From positions 212,746 to 276,745 of the forward strand of contig JAAOMT010000040.1 of assembly GCA_016748015.1 (NCBI GenBank): 64,000 nt of DNA. Direction: 5' to 3'. Within the stretch, counting starts at the first letter, position 1; every line of letters begins with the position of its first letter. The translations under genes were made by a program, and so were the position numbers. This document shows positions 53,588-64,000 of this stretch, in pieces. Below the pieces are notes generated by a model that saw nothing but the letters and a program-made list of their open reading frames with translations, was not told the origin of the DNA and ran no database searches. The DNA comes from Geosiphon pyriformis (taxonomy: Eukaryota; Glomeromycota; Glomeromycetes; Archaeosporales; Geosiphonaceae).

Positions 53588-54678
53588 TGTTACAGGTAAA
53601 CTTGGTGGGTATGAGAAATGGTAATGTTTGGTGCTCTCAATTATTGATGATGCATCTTCCGTATAATTCTGTTGGCTTAATCTTGATTATCAGTTTCTGA
53701 AAGTCTATTCCTAGATGTGAATTTTACTCATTGAGTTCTTTGGTTATAAGACACAGAGTTTGTTTTTCGTCAATTACAACGTTTTTCGTAAATATGAGCT
53801 TTCTTCTCCGAGCTAACGAGTGTAGTTGTTAGGGTCTGGCATTGTTTTTTCGCCCTTCTGGTAAGCTAACAAGATAATATTAATATCCAAAACTTAGGAA
53901 GAGCTTCCTTTTTTTACCAGGCTATTATGAAGTTTATTTCCAGACAGTTGATTTTACTATGTTGCCACTTCACAAAAAATTAAGACAGAAAAAGAAAGAA
54001 AAAGAAAAAGAAAAGAAAAGAAAAGAGAAAAAAGATAAATTAGTATCATTAATTGCCATGATCAAGAGTGATTGGTCCAAATTGTTAATAGATTCGAGGT
54101 GGTTATGCTAAGAGCATCTGTTCTAGAACGGAGGTATGAGACAAGAGTTAATTCATGTAAATTTTACAAAGTTCGAGAACATGAATTTGCAATTCTAATT
54201 TCTTTTAATAATTGATTTATTTCAGAAATGAAATAAAGAAGATAATAAAGGATGAAAGAGTATGAATATTTTAATTTCTGGTTTAGAGGTTCGTATCTAT
54301 TTTTTTTTCTGTCTTTTCTCACTTCTACAACTACTTGCTTTTATACATTTTTTTGGTTTTATAGGATTGCTTTCAATTGTTTTGCTATTGCTAGCTATTG
54401 CTTTGTTGTTTCTGTTATTGCTTCGTTTTTTTACGTTATCACTAGTTATCCTATGTTATAACATATTATCTGACGTTATTACATGTTATTCTGTGTTATC
54501 CTGCGTTATAACACGTTATCCTACATTATTGTGCACTATTCTGTGTTATCCTGCATTATAACACGTTATCCAACGTTATAACGCATTATCCAATGTTATT
54601 GTGCATTATTCTGTATTATGTCACGTTTTTGGTCACATTTCTTCATAACTTTGGATCAGTTTTTCTACTTGGGTAACA
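53588..54678 (-). repeat. 5' LTR of element F
   Basis: Minus strand TGTTACCCAAG start and CCTGTAACA end, 1091 bp. TATA box at 54339-54345 (minus strand). U3 array at 54430-54630. Confidence 0.92.
54430..54630 (-). repeat. U3 array in the F 5' LTR
   Basis: Same GTTATCC/TTATAACACGTTAT repeats as in the 3' LTR, with small differences in individual units. About ten copies. Confidence 0.75.
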
Positions 54679-55690
54679 ACATTTCTATAATACTTTAGCA
54701 ATTACAACAATATTAATTAGTTATTAACTAGTTTTATCACAATTAAACAAAACAATACAAAAGCAGTTACTACTTACTTAAGATGCTTTTACAAAAATCT
54801 ACACCAAATTCAGACAATTCAAACTGACTACTTTATAACAACACAAATTCTGAATTAGTTTATTTACAAATTATGCAGTAGCTTGTTACAATAAATATGT
54901 TTAATACATCTAAATACTCTTTAAAACACAATAACTCACACCAAAGATTTTGAATTGGCTAAACTCAAAGCCAATTGTACCCAAGCCATTAATCTAATAA
55001 TGAACAAATTATCTGAATTGGATACCAAATTAAAGCAATTTGGTAAAGTTATTAATCAAAAAATTAAGAAATACTAAGTTAATAATCAAGTAATTTATTA
55101 ATTTTCACAATATTGTAATAATTAAGAAAACTTCAATTATTTTCAAAATCAATTTTGTTTATTATTTTTATTAGCCAACCAATTATGGCAGCAAAAGATA
55201 CATATTTGCCACTACTGTAATAAATAAAGATATTTAAAATTAGACTATTATGCAAAATTAAATAACCAACAATCAAAAAATCAATATTGAAACTTCAATT
55301 ACTAGTTCTAAACTCCAAATTATACTCTAAATTAAGAACAATATCAATCTTATTACATCTTAATAATGCAACAATCAATATATTTATCTTTGGTATATTA
55401 AACTTTAATATCAGTCATCTATTAACTACAGTTACAAATTATTTATCAATCACAATTAATTCAAACATCATCTCAAAACTTAGTTCAAATGCCAATCAAC
55501 AACCAAAGACCAAGAATTACTTACACACAACAGAATTGAAGATTGGCAATAATAATGTATCAACTAATCCTCAATTTATCAAATCAACTATTAGGATTAT
55601 ACTAGTGAAGTTCAAGAAACACATACACCAAAAACCCGAATTTTTAAAGCTATTTAAGCTTCTTAGTTATTTCAGAACCCAACTTATTTA
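54679..55690 (+). pseudogene. Gag remnant of element W
   Basis: Aligns with E from about 40185: FYNTLAITTI, TYLRCFYKNLHQIQTIQTDY. The decayed zinc knuckle CHYCNK-stop-RYLKLDYY near 55207-55255 has lost two ligands. Tail runs to about 55690. Confidence 0.7.
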
Positions 55691-56240
55691 ACAAATTAGA
55701 AAGCCCAACAACACTACTTATTAACAATATTTTGTCAGCTATTGTTATAGAGAACAAATTACTTATAGCCATATTTTTCTTTAAAATAGAAAAATCAACA
55801 ATGTTACTTTTATTCAGTAGAGCTATTTTTAATGCCAAACCTATTACAATTATGTATACAAATATCAAAGTTAATGGCCATTCTATTAAACTAATTTTTA
55901 ATAGTGATTTAGTAGGCAGTATTATTATACAACAATTTATAAATCAATTAAGTTACCAAGTTAATCATGCTGCCAGCACCAGAATTATCATAGCTGATAA
56001 AGTAACAAAAACTTCCATTGGTAAAATCAATGACTTTTTGTTTGAAGTCAATGACATTATAGCATTCATCAAAGTTTTTATAATGAAAGTTATGTAGTAC
56101 CAAGTTTTTATTAGTAATAACTAGCTGTTTAAGACTAATGCTATACTCAATTAGATTATATAGAAGCTATAGTTTAGTCAAAATAGTCAGTAAACTTAGG
56201 TACCAGCTACTTACAGACACTTTAAAGCTTCTTCAAAAAA
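55691..56240 (+). pseudogene. Protease remnant of element W
   Basis: Open 55732-56097: IENKLLIAIFFFKIEKSTML, ITIMYTNIKVNGHSIK, LIFNSDLVGSIII (DSG to NSD). Followed by a decayed KVFIMKVMQYQVLI. Confidence 0.75.
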
Positions 56241-56449
56241 GTAACTATTGATTAAGCTAAAAAAAAAGAAAAAAAAACTTGCCTAAAAAGTCTATTAAGT
56301 TTTGTGAACTAAAAATAAACACAATAAATTATTGCCAATACTTTTTTAGAATAATAAACGAAAAAAAAAAGGACAATCCAAAAGCTATCACTGTTATTAA
56401 GAAAATAACCAGTAGCTGAAATAGATCATACTTTATGAATACAAGAAAA

Positions 56450-57080
56450 AAAACCATTTTATATTCTACTAAAATACATTAATTATAAGAAAAAGCTTTT
56501 CTTTATGAAAGCTTAAATTTCATTAGATGAAAATTACTGGACATACACCTACTACTATTGTAAACTATGTCATTGAAAATGTTTTGGTTACTCTAAATAA
56601 CAAAGAATATATAACAATATTTTTGATTAAGAAAGAACATATAATATATTATGTCAATACATGATTTTTATTAATGACTGGGTGACCCAATAAACATTTT
56701 TTAACACTACATAGAACTAAACACTTTTACACTTGGATAGTTATTTACATGATAAAAACAAAATTTGGCAAATAACAAATACCAAAGTTAAAGACACTTT
56801 GTTCAATAAAATATTTGCCATCAAAAACAACCTACCAAAACCTGTTAAAACCATTCTTATTCTCAATCCAAATGTATTTATTGATATTTTGAACAATTCA
56901 GAACAATTTTACAAATACTACCAAGATTAGTATCTGTTAAAAAAGAGCAAAAATAGTATTTGAAACAGTTAAATACAAGATTTTATAAATATTACCTAAT
57001 TTTTAATGATTTTAAATATTGTAATAATTGTAATCTTATTTATAATCCACTATTGTGCATAATCTATTCAATTTCTAAAG
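56450..57080 (+). pseudogene. Cys-rich region remnant of element W
   Basis: Cluster 1: YYYCKLCH-stop-KCFGYSK near 56560-56600 and ILCQYMIFIND near 56648-56680. Cluster 2 near 56985-57050 keeps YCNNCNLIYN. An open stretch 56733-56930 between the clusters matches E 42410-42580. Confidence 0.65.
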
Positions 57081-57269
57081 AAAAAAACCAATTAGCAAAT
57101 GTGTATTGGAATCAAAATTAAAAATTAATTGCAATTCAAACTCTAATAATAATGACAACAATAGTTTCAACTTCATTTATAATGGCAATAACAACAATGA
57201 TGATTCAAACTCTGATTATAATTCCAAACAATATATCACACTTTCAGTTCTGTCAATGGAGCAGAAATT

Positions 57270-57740
57270 AAAATAGTTTAGTGATAATAATAAAAATATT
57301 ATACTAGAATATATACATAATACTAATGCAGAGTTTGATTTTAGATATTTAGGAAAAACTGTCATCAAATTAGAATCCCATTTGCATACCAGTATAAATT
57401 TGAAAATAGAACTGGAAATTTTAACAACAATAATGGTCCAATTAGTCTTTAAATCTAATTTAGTAAAAAAAAAGATTAATATCAGAAGAGAAATAATTAA
57501 TATAAGATATATAGAAAATATTATTACAATATTATAAAACAACTTAGAAAAAGAATACATAATTAAAATAAATAAAAAAATAGCACAGGCAATATTTCTG
57601 TCTTTGATTAAAATAACTTAGTTAGTATTAGTGAAAACAAGAAAAAAATTAGGAATTACAACAAAAAGAATAAAAGAATTCAGATTAATGGGTAAAATAG
57701 ATATACCAGTTAATATAACAAAAGAAGAAACAATTGATAA
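57270..57740 (+). pseudogene. dUTPase remnant of element W
   Basis: Plus-strand NTNAEFDFRYLGKTVIKLE (motif 1), FKSNLVKKKINIRRE (motif 2), EIINIRYIEN (motif 3, Asp to Asn), NKKIAQAIFLSLI (motif 4) and IKEFRLMGKI (motif 5). All active-site positions are worn. Confidence 0.75.
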
Positions 57741-58039
57741 AGAAGAAATTATTTTTATTTATTAATTAATTTCTATCCCAGTATATAACTAGTATATATT
57801 AGTTATAAAAAAAAAATAAAGGATCAACTACAAATTTTTGAAGCAAAAACAAACATTTGTAAATCAGGAGAAATTGGTATTACCAATTTCTATATACCAG
57901 CCAAAAACAATAGACACATCAAAATTTTAATATACAATACAATTGAAGATTCCATAGAAATACCAAGTGGAACCACTATTGAATACTTAAGTACTAAAGT
58001 TGAACATTAAGTACTCATCACTATTTCAGATTTTCTACA

Positions 58040-59075
58040 ACTTTATAAATATGTGAATATCACATTACAAACAATCTATGGACAAAAAAAGTGTTATTTG
58101 TTACAATCAAAACAGTTAAAGCAAATAAACTTGAGAAATTTAAACTCACTTCAATATATACAACTTAAAATGCTACTTAACAACTTTACTAACATTTTTG
58201 CCAATAAAAATGAATTTGGCAAAACTGATATTATCTAACACTAGATTAAAATTAAAAATATGATGTTAATTAAACAAAAAGCATACAGAGTATTACTAGC
58301 CAGCCATAAAATCATTTAACAAGAAATTAATAGAATGTTCAATAATAGATTAATTCAACTATCAATGAATCTATGATTATTATTAATAGTACTTGTTTGA
58401 AAAAAAAATGGAAAGATCTGCTTTTGTGTGAATTACCAAAAGCTTAACAACATTATTCATGAAAACAGCTATCTAACTTTACAGATTTAGAAGTTATTTA
58501 ATGCTTTTGAAAAAAAAAATGAGTTTTAACATTAGATTTAAATAGTGGTTACTAACAAGTAATCATGAATTCAACTGACAAGAAAAAGACAGCATTTACA
58601 AACAGAAAAGAGAATTTCAAATTTGATATTATGTCTTTTGGCTTAACTAATGCTCCAGCTATCTTTCAATGGCTTATGAAAATTGTATACACCAGATTAT
58701 TATAATAATTAGTAGTAGTCTACTTGGACAACACCAATATGTTCTTCAAAATATTTAATAACTATTTTTACTATTTCTAACAAGTATTTAAAAAATTAAG
58801 AAGAGCTAAATTGAAATTAAATACAACCAAATGTTTCTTTGGCAAAACTGAATTCAAGTTTTTGGAACATATTATAAGCAAAAATAGCATTAAAATATAT
58901 TCAAACAAAATTGAAATAGTTAAAAACTTTTCAGTATCAACAAACTTGATGGAATTAAAAGCATTTTTGGAATTTGTTAGATATTATTACTGCTTTATCC
59001 AAAACTTTTCCAAACTGGCTCAATTACTTTACCAGTTTCAACCAAAAAAAATTAAATATAAATGAACTAAAACAC
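58040..59075 (+). pseudogene. Reverse transcriptase remnant of element W
   Basis: Open 58053-58238: LLQSKQLKQINLRNLNSLQY, FTNIFANKNEFGKTDII. Palm LDLNSGY and SFGLTNAPAIFQWLM near 58530-58680, active site VVVYLDNTNMF near 58707-58740. Open 58811-59065: CFFGKTEFKFLEHIISKNSI. Confidence 0.8.
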
Positions 59076-59515
59076 AACAAAAAGCTTTTGACATCTTAAG
59101 AAAAAAGCTTATTCAAGCCTCAGTACTGATTTATTCAGATTATAACAAGCTATTCATTATTATCACTAATGTATCTGGTTAAACATTGAGAGCTGTATTG
59201 TTATAAAAAAAAGTAAATAAATGAAAAAATTCAGTGGCATATACCAGCTGAAGTTTAAGTCCAGTCAAGAAGAACTATAAAACTTTAGCATTAGAACACT
59301 TAGCTATTTATTGGACTATTATCAAATAAAAAAATATTTAAGTCAAAAATTTGATATGTACACTAATCACAAAGAATTAACATCAATTCAGAAGCAAAAA
59401 TTTGAAAATAATTGTTATACAAGATAAAAAATAGAATTATTACTATTTAATTATACAGTATATTATAAAAAAAGAAAAAAAACAGAAATGCCAATGGTTT
59501 ATTACAGATAAAACA
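59076..59515 (+). pseudogene. RNase H remnant of element W
   Basis: FIIITNVSG (first Asp lost), SVAYTS, LEHLAIYWTIIK and MYTNHKELTSIQK near 59357-59395. NANGLL near 59487. No open frame. Confidence 0.7.
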
Positions 59516-60305
59516 AATCTAAACATTTTAATTCAAAAATATAACAAAAAATGAACACACAAAAATATTAACAACTCCAACATTATATCAATACTCAACA
59601 GTTTAAGAAAAAATTATCTCAAAAAAAACAAAACAAAATAAAACAACAAGCAAAATATTTTATCACTTACCAAAATATATTATATCAAAAAAGCAGAAAA
59701 AATTCAGACCAGTTACTCAAAGTAATTACAAAACTAAAAAAAAAAACAAGCAACATTATTTGAACTTGTCTATGATAGAACAACAATATTACCAGTTAAG
59801 ATAGATATTAATACATATTTAACAAAACCAATAACAGAAGCCAACTTTCAAAAAACATTGCTGAAAAGAACATATAACTTAATAGAAATATTAGAAAACA
59901 AAAAGCAAACAGCAGCTAATAACATATAAAAGTCACAAAAAAAACAAAAAAAATGACATAATAACCAATTACCAAATAAACCAGTTGAATTTAAGATTGA
60001 AGACAAAGTATTCTTATATTATACCAAAGCAAAAAAACAATAGAGTGAAAAATTTGATCCCAAATAAGATGAACTATTTTATATTGAAAAAATTCTAAAA
60101 AATAGAACTTATAAATTAAGATAGGACAACAAAATTTTAGCTAAAACAGCACATAGAAATTAATTAAAATCATATCACAATATAGTATTATTATTCACTA
60201 GTAATATTTTATAATTAGGAATACAACAAATACTAATTCAACCAGATAAAATTTTACAAGATCTAGAACCAATTATAATTATTAATACCAACATATTAAA
60301 TTGAT
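59516..60305 (+). pseudogene. Integrase of element W with catalytic core deleted
   Basis: Linker as in E to about 59740 (VITKLKKK), then a jump to KQATLFELVYDRTTILPVKI, the counterpart of E 46083. The zinc domain and DDE core (about 640 bases in E) are missing. The Lys-rich helix, FKIEDKVFLYYTKAKKQ and GPY/F-like remains follow to about 60300. Confidence 0.75.
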
Positions 60306-60822
60306 ATAACAGAAAGATATATAAAGAACTAACACAATATACATAACAAAAACAACAATAAAAAGATAGAAATCCCAAATCATATTTATATAATAACTTA
60401 ACAATTATTCTAAGCTATAAATTAACAACAATTAAACATAAAAATTATTATTAATTATCAAACAATTTGCTATTAAAATACCAAAAGAGAAAAAAAAGCA
60501 AAAATTATTTTATATTAGTGAACATGAAACCAAATAAAACACTAGTTAGATAAAGTTATAAAAAAAATAAAGAACATTTTTAGAAAAATACCAATAACAA
60601 TTCTAACAAAAAAGTTAATAAAAAAAACTGGAAACTATAAATAGAACAACTTCCAGTATTATATTATTATTATCAGTTGAGACAAAAGCTGAATATCTAA
60701 AAATTATATATTAATAAATTCAAAAGAATATTCAATCAAAAAATAATACAATAGATTAAAGATTTTATTGGAAAGAAGACAAATTCTATACTATACATCA
60801 AAAAAATTTACTAACTACACAC
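60306..60822 (+). pseudogene. ORF3 remnant of element W, cut by element G
   Basis: Aligns with E ORF3 from its start to about E 47440 at DNA level. It ends within the segment matching E GKNNLSTQ, where the LTR of G starts. Many stops. Confidence 0.6.
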
Positions 60823-61688
60823 TGTTACGGTTTAAGAAGTTAGCAAAAAGAATCATAAAAATAATACAAACTATTCAATCATAATATAGCACAGTAATAA
60901 TCTTAGAAAGGTAATGATTAACATAGTAGCAAACACCATCTCGCGATAGTGGCAAGCACCAGTTCACAATAGCAGCCAACACCAACTGGTGATAGCAGCA
61001 AGCACCAGGTTAAAATATCAAAAAGAAAGTATTTTCTTGTAGAACTACAAACATGTATATATACATTAGTTTTAATATTGGGAAAGAATCAATCAAGTAA
61101 TAAAAATCATAACTTATCAAGCAATAGATCCAATTTTATCCAACAAACTCCACTTTAAATCATACTTTCAAATTAAATATCCCAAGAAACCTTTAAAATC
61201 AAAAAGAAATGAAAAAGAATATTTAAAACTGAACTATCACAACCCAAAGTATTAAGAAACTTACTTGTATTATTTATTGAATGAAACTATCATTCATCAA
61301 CTGAATCCCTTGGAAGAATAATCCTTGATCAAGATTATTCACGTTGTTACTAATTGATAAAAGCTTTATTGTGAGAATTAGAAAAGCACTAAAGACCATT
61401 AACATTCTGTGTTTCTAGATTAGAGAAACACATCAAACAATTGCAAGGATAGCCTCAGAGAAGACCCCAGACAGTGGATAGATTTCAGTTCAGCCTCTGA
61501 GAAAGAGTACATAAACACACACAACAATCAAGAATTAAAGAATAACTTACATCGCAACAGTAAAAAGAAAGCCTTCAGTGTAACAGTGACATTATCACAC
61601 AAATAGAATTGAGGAACTCACGAAAGACTGATTGCAATTAAAGCAGGATATCAACAATTAAATATAACAAGAAAACCATCCCGTAACA
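60823..61688 (+). repeat. 5' LTR of element G
   Basis: TGTTACGGTTT start and CCCGTAACA end, 866 bp, followed by TTTGGTGAACCC. TATA-like palindrome ATGTATATATACAT at 61053-61066. No partner LTR in the window. Confidence 0.85.
60924..61015 (+). repeat. Four 23-bp tandem units in U3 of element G
   Basis: Units at 60924-60946, 60947-60969, 60970-60992 and 60993-61015, each exactly 23 bases with the theme TAGYRGCAARCACCA plus a variable end. They lie about 40 bases before the TATA-like site. Confidence 0.88.
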
Positions 61689-61702
61689 TTTGGTGAACCC
61701 TA
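61689..61702 (+). other. Primer-binding site of element G
   Basis: TTTGGTGAACCCTA. It shares only TTTGGTG with the other families, so the primer probably differs. I see no matching complement in this LTR. Confidence 0.6.
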
Positions 61703-61770
61703 CGAGAAAAGAAAATCAAAAAGGAAATAATAATTAGCAATAATTCATTGCTAAAAAGGAAAAGACAAAA

Positions 61771-63790
61771 GTGGCGACAAAAACCCCTAATCTTACTGTT
61801 CTTGAATTCTGCCGTGCTATTTACACACAAAATCAAAGTGATCTTGGATTACCAGAAGGGTGTTGTCCAGCAGAATCTGCCCTCACTTATTATATCAACG
61901 CCAGAATAAATTATCATATAAGAAAGGAAGAAGAACCACATGACACAAAACTTGGATTGTATAGAGAATTATCACAATACACTACAAAAGAAGTAACAGT
62001 AATAGCTGCAACTATTGTCAAAATCCATCGAAAAATTGAGCAATACACCAACGAAAATTTTCCAATATCCACAGGAAACACTAGGGAATATGCCAACAAA
62101 ACCAAAGAAAATTTAGAAACTAATCAGGAAAGTAACCAGCAAAAACTAAGAACACCAGCTCAAACGCCAAAGAAAACTGTCACTCAATCAATAAAAAAAC
62201 AACGTATTTATTCACCAGAAGATAAATCATACCATTTTTCACCAGAAAATAAGATACAAATTCCATTAGGAGCTGCATCATCATCAACATCAACTCCACA
62301 AACGCCAAGAACTCCTAGTTATATTGATAAAATTAAACAACGTAACTGGGGAGACATACCAATTATAGGAGAATATTTATCACTATTCCAAAACCCTTTT
62401 TTTCAGCCAAAATTTAGAACGGGGTTTGAAAACTGTGAAGAGGAGTCTGAATCAGAATCCGAAAAAGAGACCAGTGAAAAAACAATCACAAGACCAGTTA
62501 CTGGAACAAGCAGCCAGTCCAGAAACCAAGAAACTTATGATCAAGAGAAAGAACTGGATATAAGGGAAGCCACCTTTAGGAACGCTCAAGGAAATATCAT
62601 CCCACCTCCTCTTAGACCAATAAACCCATCAGCAGAAAACGGCAACGAAATGACCACACCATACATTGCAAGACTAACAGATTTCTCAGGAGAGGAAGAA
62701 GAAACGGACATGCACACATGGCTCAGAGAAACACAAAAAGCCATCCAGGCAAATAACTGGAATGACCAAAGAGCAATTCAAACATTACCTTTTTTCCTGA
62801 AAGGCACAGCCAACTCGTGGTATCAAAGTCTGGAAACAAAACCCACGAGCTTTGTCAAATTTAAAAATACACTCCTGGAGTATTTTAGTGATCCAAATGC
62901 CGTAATCCAACTATAGAACGAATTCAATACTATTAAGCAAAATACTGGTGAAACTGTCACCCAATACCTTGCTTGATTCAATCGAATTTGCCGTCAGATT
63001 GAAGCGATTGAACAAGGATACTACACTGATTCTCAGGTTTTAAATCAGTTTATTAGAGGATTAAAAAGCAGCATTTTAGGAAGAGTATGCCCTGCCCACC
63101 CTAATTCCTTACCAGAAGCCATTACGCTCGCCAGAGCCCTTAAATCGGCTAAGAAAGAAGCTAACCATAGTCAAATGGTTAACATGGTAATGGAGGAAAA
63201 TAAGACAGAAACATTAGAGAAAAGAGTAACGCGATTAGGGGAGGAACTCTCTAAGAAAATAGAAAGTTACCTCATCCCGGATCTGAGAAAAAATACATAC
63301 CAACCACCCCAAAGACGCAGCCAGGAAGTCAGTGACAGTCGAAATAATCGCCCATCGTGCCAGGAATTCAGAACAGAAACACGCGCCTGCCATTTTTGCA
63401 AACGCGTAGGACATTTGATTAGTCAATGTCGAACGCGAATGATGCAGGAAGCACGCAAAAATAATTACTATGCGCCACCCCAAATGCCCAGAAACCAGTA
63501 CACGCCAATACCACGCCAATATCCCACCACGTATCAAAATCAAGGAACTTACCAGCAACAGCCCATGATAGCCAACCCGAATTGGCGTCCCGAGGCCCGA
63601 AATCAGCCCATGTGGAACCAGAACGCGTTGGTCCAGAGGAATCCAAACCACGCCGGAACCAATCAGCAAACCAATCCAAACTACCAAAATTATCAACAAA
63701 CTTACCTTAATATACTGGAAAACCTGATCATTGGAAACAATGACAGTAGAAACATAAACAGAACCAAAAATTCCTCCAAATTGAGCCAGA
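61771..63790 (+). pseudogene. Gag of element G
   Basis: Starts at GTG 61771 (AAAAGTGGCGAC); the leader has no ATG. 61771-62916 is open for 381 codons: FCRAIYTQNQSDLGLPEG, YYINARINYHI, a Ser/Thr/Pro/Glu-rich linker, then the gag domain (YIARLTDFSGEEEETDMHTW, FFLKGTANSWYQSLETKPTS). TAG at 62914-62916 stands at a Gln site and TGA at 62974-62976 at an Arg/Lys site (YLA-stop-FNR; YLGRF in E). The frame then stays open: RRQIEA-like core, CCHC knuckle CHFCKRVGHLISQC near 63390-63430, and an Asn/Gln/Pro-rich tail. Confidence 0.92.
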
Positions 63791-64000
63791 CAATACCACC
63801 AGCAGTTGCCACCGAAGATAGCAGCCTCGCAGCTATTTTTCCTTTTGAATTAGAGGAAAACGAGGCTATGTTCAGTGGAGCAGCATTGGACGAAAAATGC
63901 CCAATCACTGCTATGTATATGGAAGCCACTGTAAACAATACTCCAATCAAACTTATCTTAGACAGCGGATCCACTGGAAGCATCGTAACGCTTCAACTAG
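63791..64000 (+). CDS. Aspartic protease of element G, start only
   Basis: Same frame as gag without frameshift. LAAIFPFELEENEAMFSGAA, then ITAMYMEATVNNTPIK and LILDSGSTGSIVT near 63952-63990, an intact catalytic DSG. Cut by the window end. Confidence 0.88.

Larger units (their letters stand above)
48542..54678 (-). mobile_element. Element F, 5' half (minus strand)
   Basis: Read from 54678 leftwards: 5' LTR, primer-binding site, gag, protease, Cys-rich region, dUTPase and RT up to the YLDD motif, where E interrupts it. The flanks of the whole F element are two pieces of W. Confidence 0.92.
54679..60822 (+). mobile_element. Old element W, right piece
   Basis: Continues W from 33987. Gag, protease, Cys-rich region, dUTPase, RT, RNase H, a truncated integrase and part of ORF3 follow in the order of E. 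The right end is cut by the LTR of G. Roughly 80 bases of gag, compared with E, are missing at the F insertion point. Confidence 0.85.
60823..64000 (+). mobile_element. Element G: 5' LTR, gag and start of protease
   Basis: A fourth LTR family, inserted in W and running off the window. It is the least decayed element: many CpG dinucleotides remain (for example near 63400 and 63630) and only two in-frame stops interrupt gag-protease over 2.2 kb. Gene order follows the others. Confidence 0.9.

Noticed and set aside
53627-53637. Tf1-type self-priming at the RNA 5' end as a firm conclusion
   Set aside because: The TATA box lies several hundred bases upstream, so the complementary segment is internal to the transcript; only the complementarity is supported.

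Overview
This 64 kb window is almost entirely Ty3/gypsy-type LTR retrotransposon sequence in several overlapping layers. I found no convincing host gene, tRNA, rRNA or CRISPR. The DNA is very AT-rich. The elements combine a gag with one CCHC knuckle, an aspartic protease, a Cys-rich region, a dUTPase, reverse transcriptase (RT), RNase H (RH), an integrase (IN) with a GPY/F-like tail and no chromodomain, and an extra open reading frame after integrase (here 'ORF3'). This points to a large, repeat-rich eukaryotic genome. A fungus, possibly an arbuscular mycorrhizal one (Glomeromycotina), is my best guess; that is inference, because no host gene is present to test it.

Layout. (1) 1-5603: 3' part of element A (family 1, + strand). 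(2) 5604-6177 and 16062-19867: two pieces of an old element Z (- strand, same family as E), split inside its integrase by complete element B (6178-16061, family 1, 981-bp LTRs, 4-bp CTGG duplication). A lies against the left piece of Z. (3) 19868-27490: element C (family 1, two 979-bp LTRs), with an internal deletion that fuses RNase H to ORF3. Its two flanks belong to different elements, so a rearrangement runs through it. (4) 27491 to about 30367: 3' part of element D, a fourth family. (5) 30368-31660: no recognisable gene. (6) 31661-32057: decayed LTR fragment. (7) 32058-33987 and 54679-60822: old element W (+ strand, family of E), split by element F (- strand, 33988-38074 and 48542-54678). 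F is itself split at its RT active-site motif by element E (+ strand, 38075-48541, 865-bp LTRs). (8) 60823-64000: 5' LTR, gag and start of protease of element G, inserted into W and the least decayed copy.

How the parts work together. In the better copies gag, protease, Cys-rich region, dUTPase and RT share one reading frame, so a single Gag-Pol precursor without programmed frameshift is likely. The gag leader lacks a usable ATG in every copy and carries a conserved AAAGTGG instead. Each LTR family has its own short tandem array just upstream of a TATA box. Almost every copy is dead. Nonsense changes are mostly CAA/CAG to TAA/TAG, TGG to TGA/TAG and CGA to TGA, and LTR pairs differ almost only by transitions, so cytosine deamination seems to drive decay. 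Features that look least described are the Cys-rich region before the dUTPase, ORF3, a DNA motif beside the polypurine tract, and U5 segments complementary to the primer-binding site. A 20-N gap at 46342-46361 is flanked by an identical 315-bp duplication that looks like an assembly artefact.
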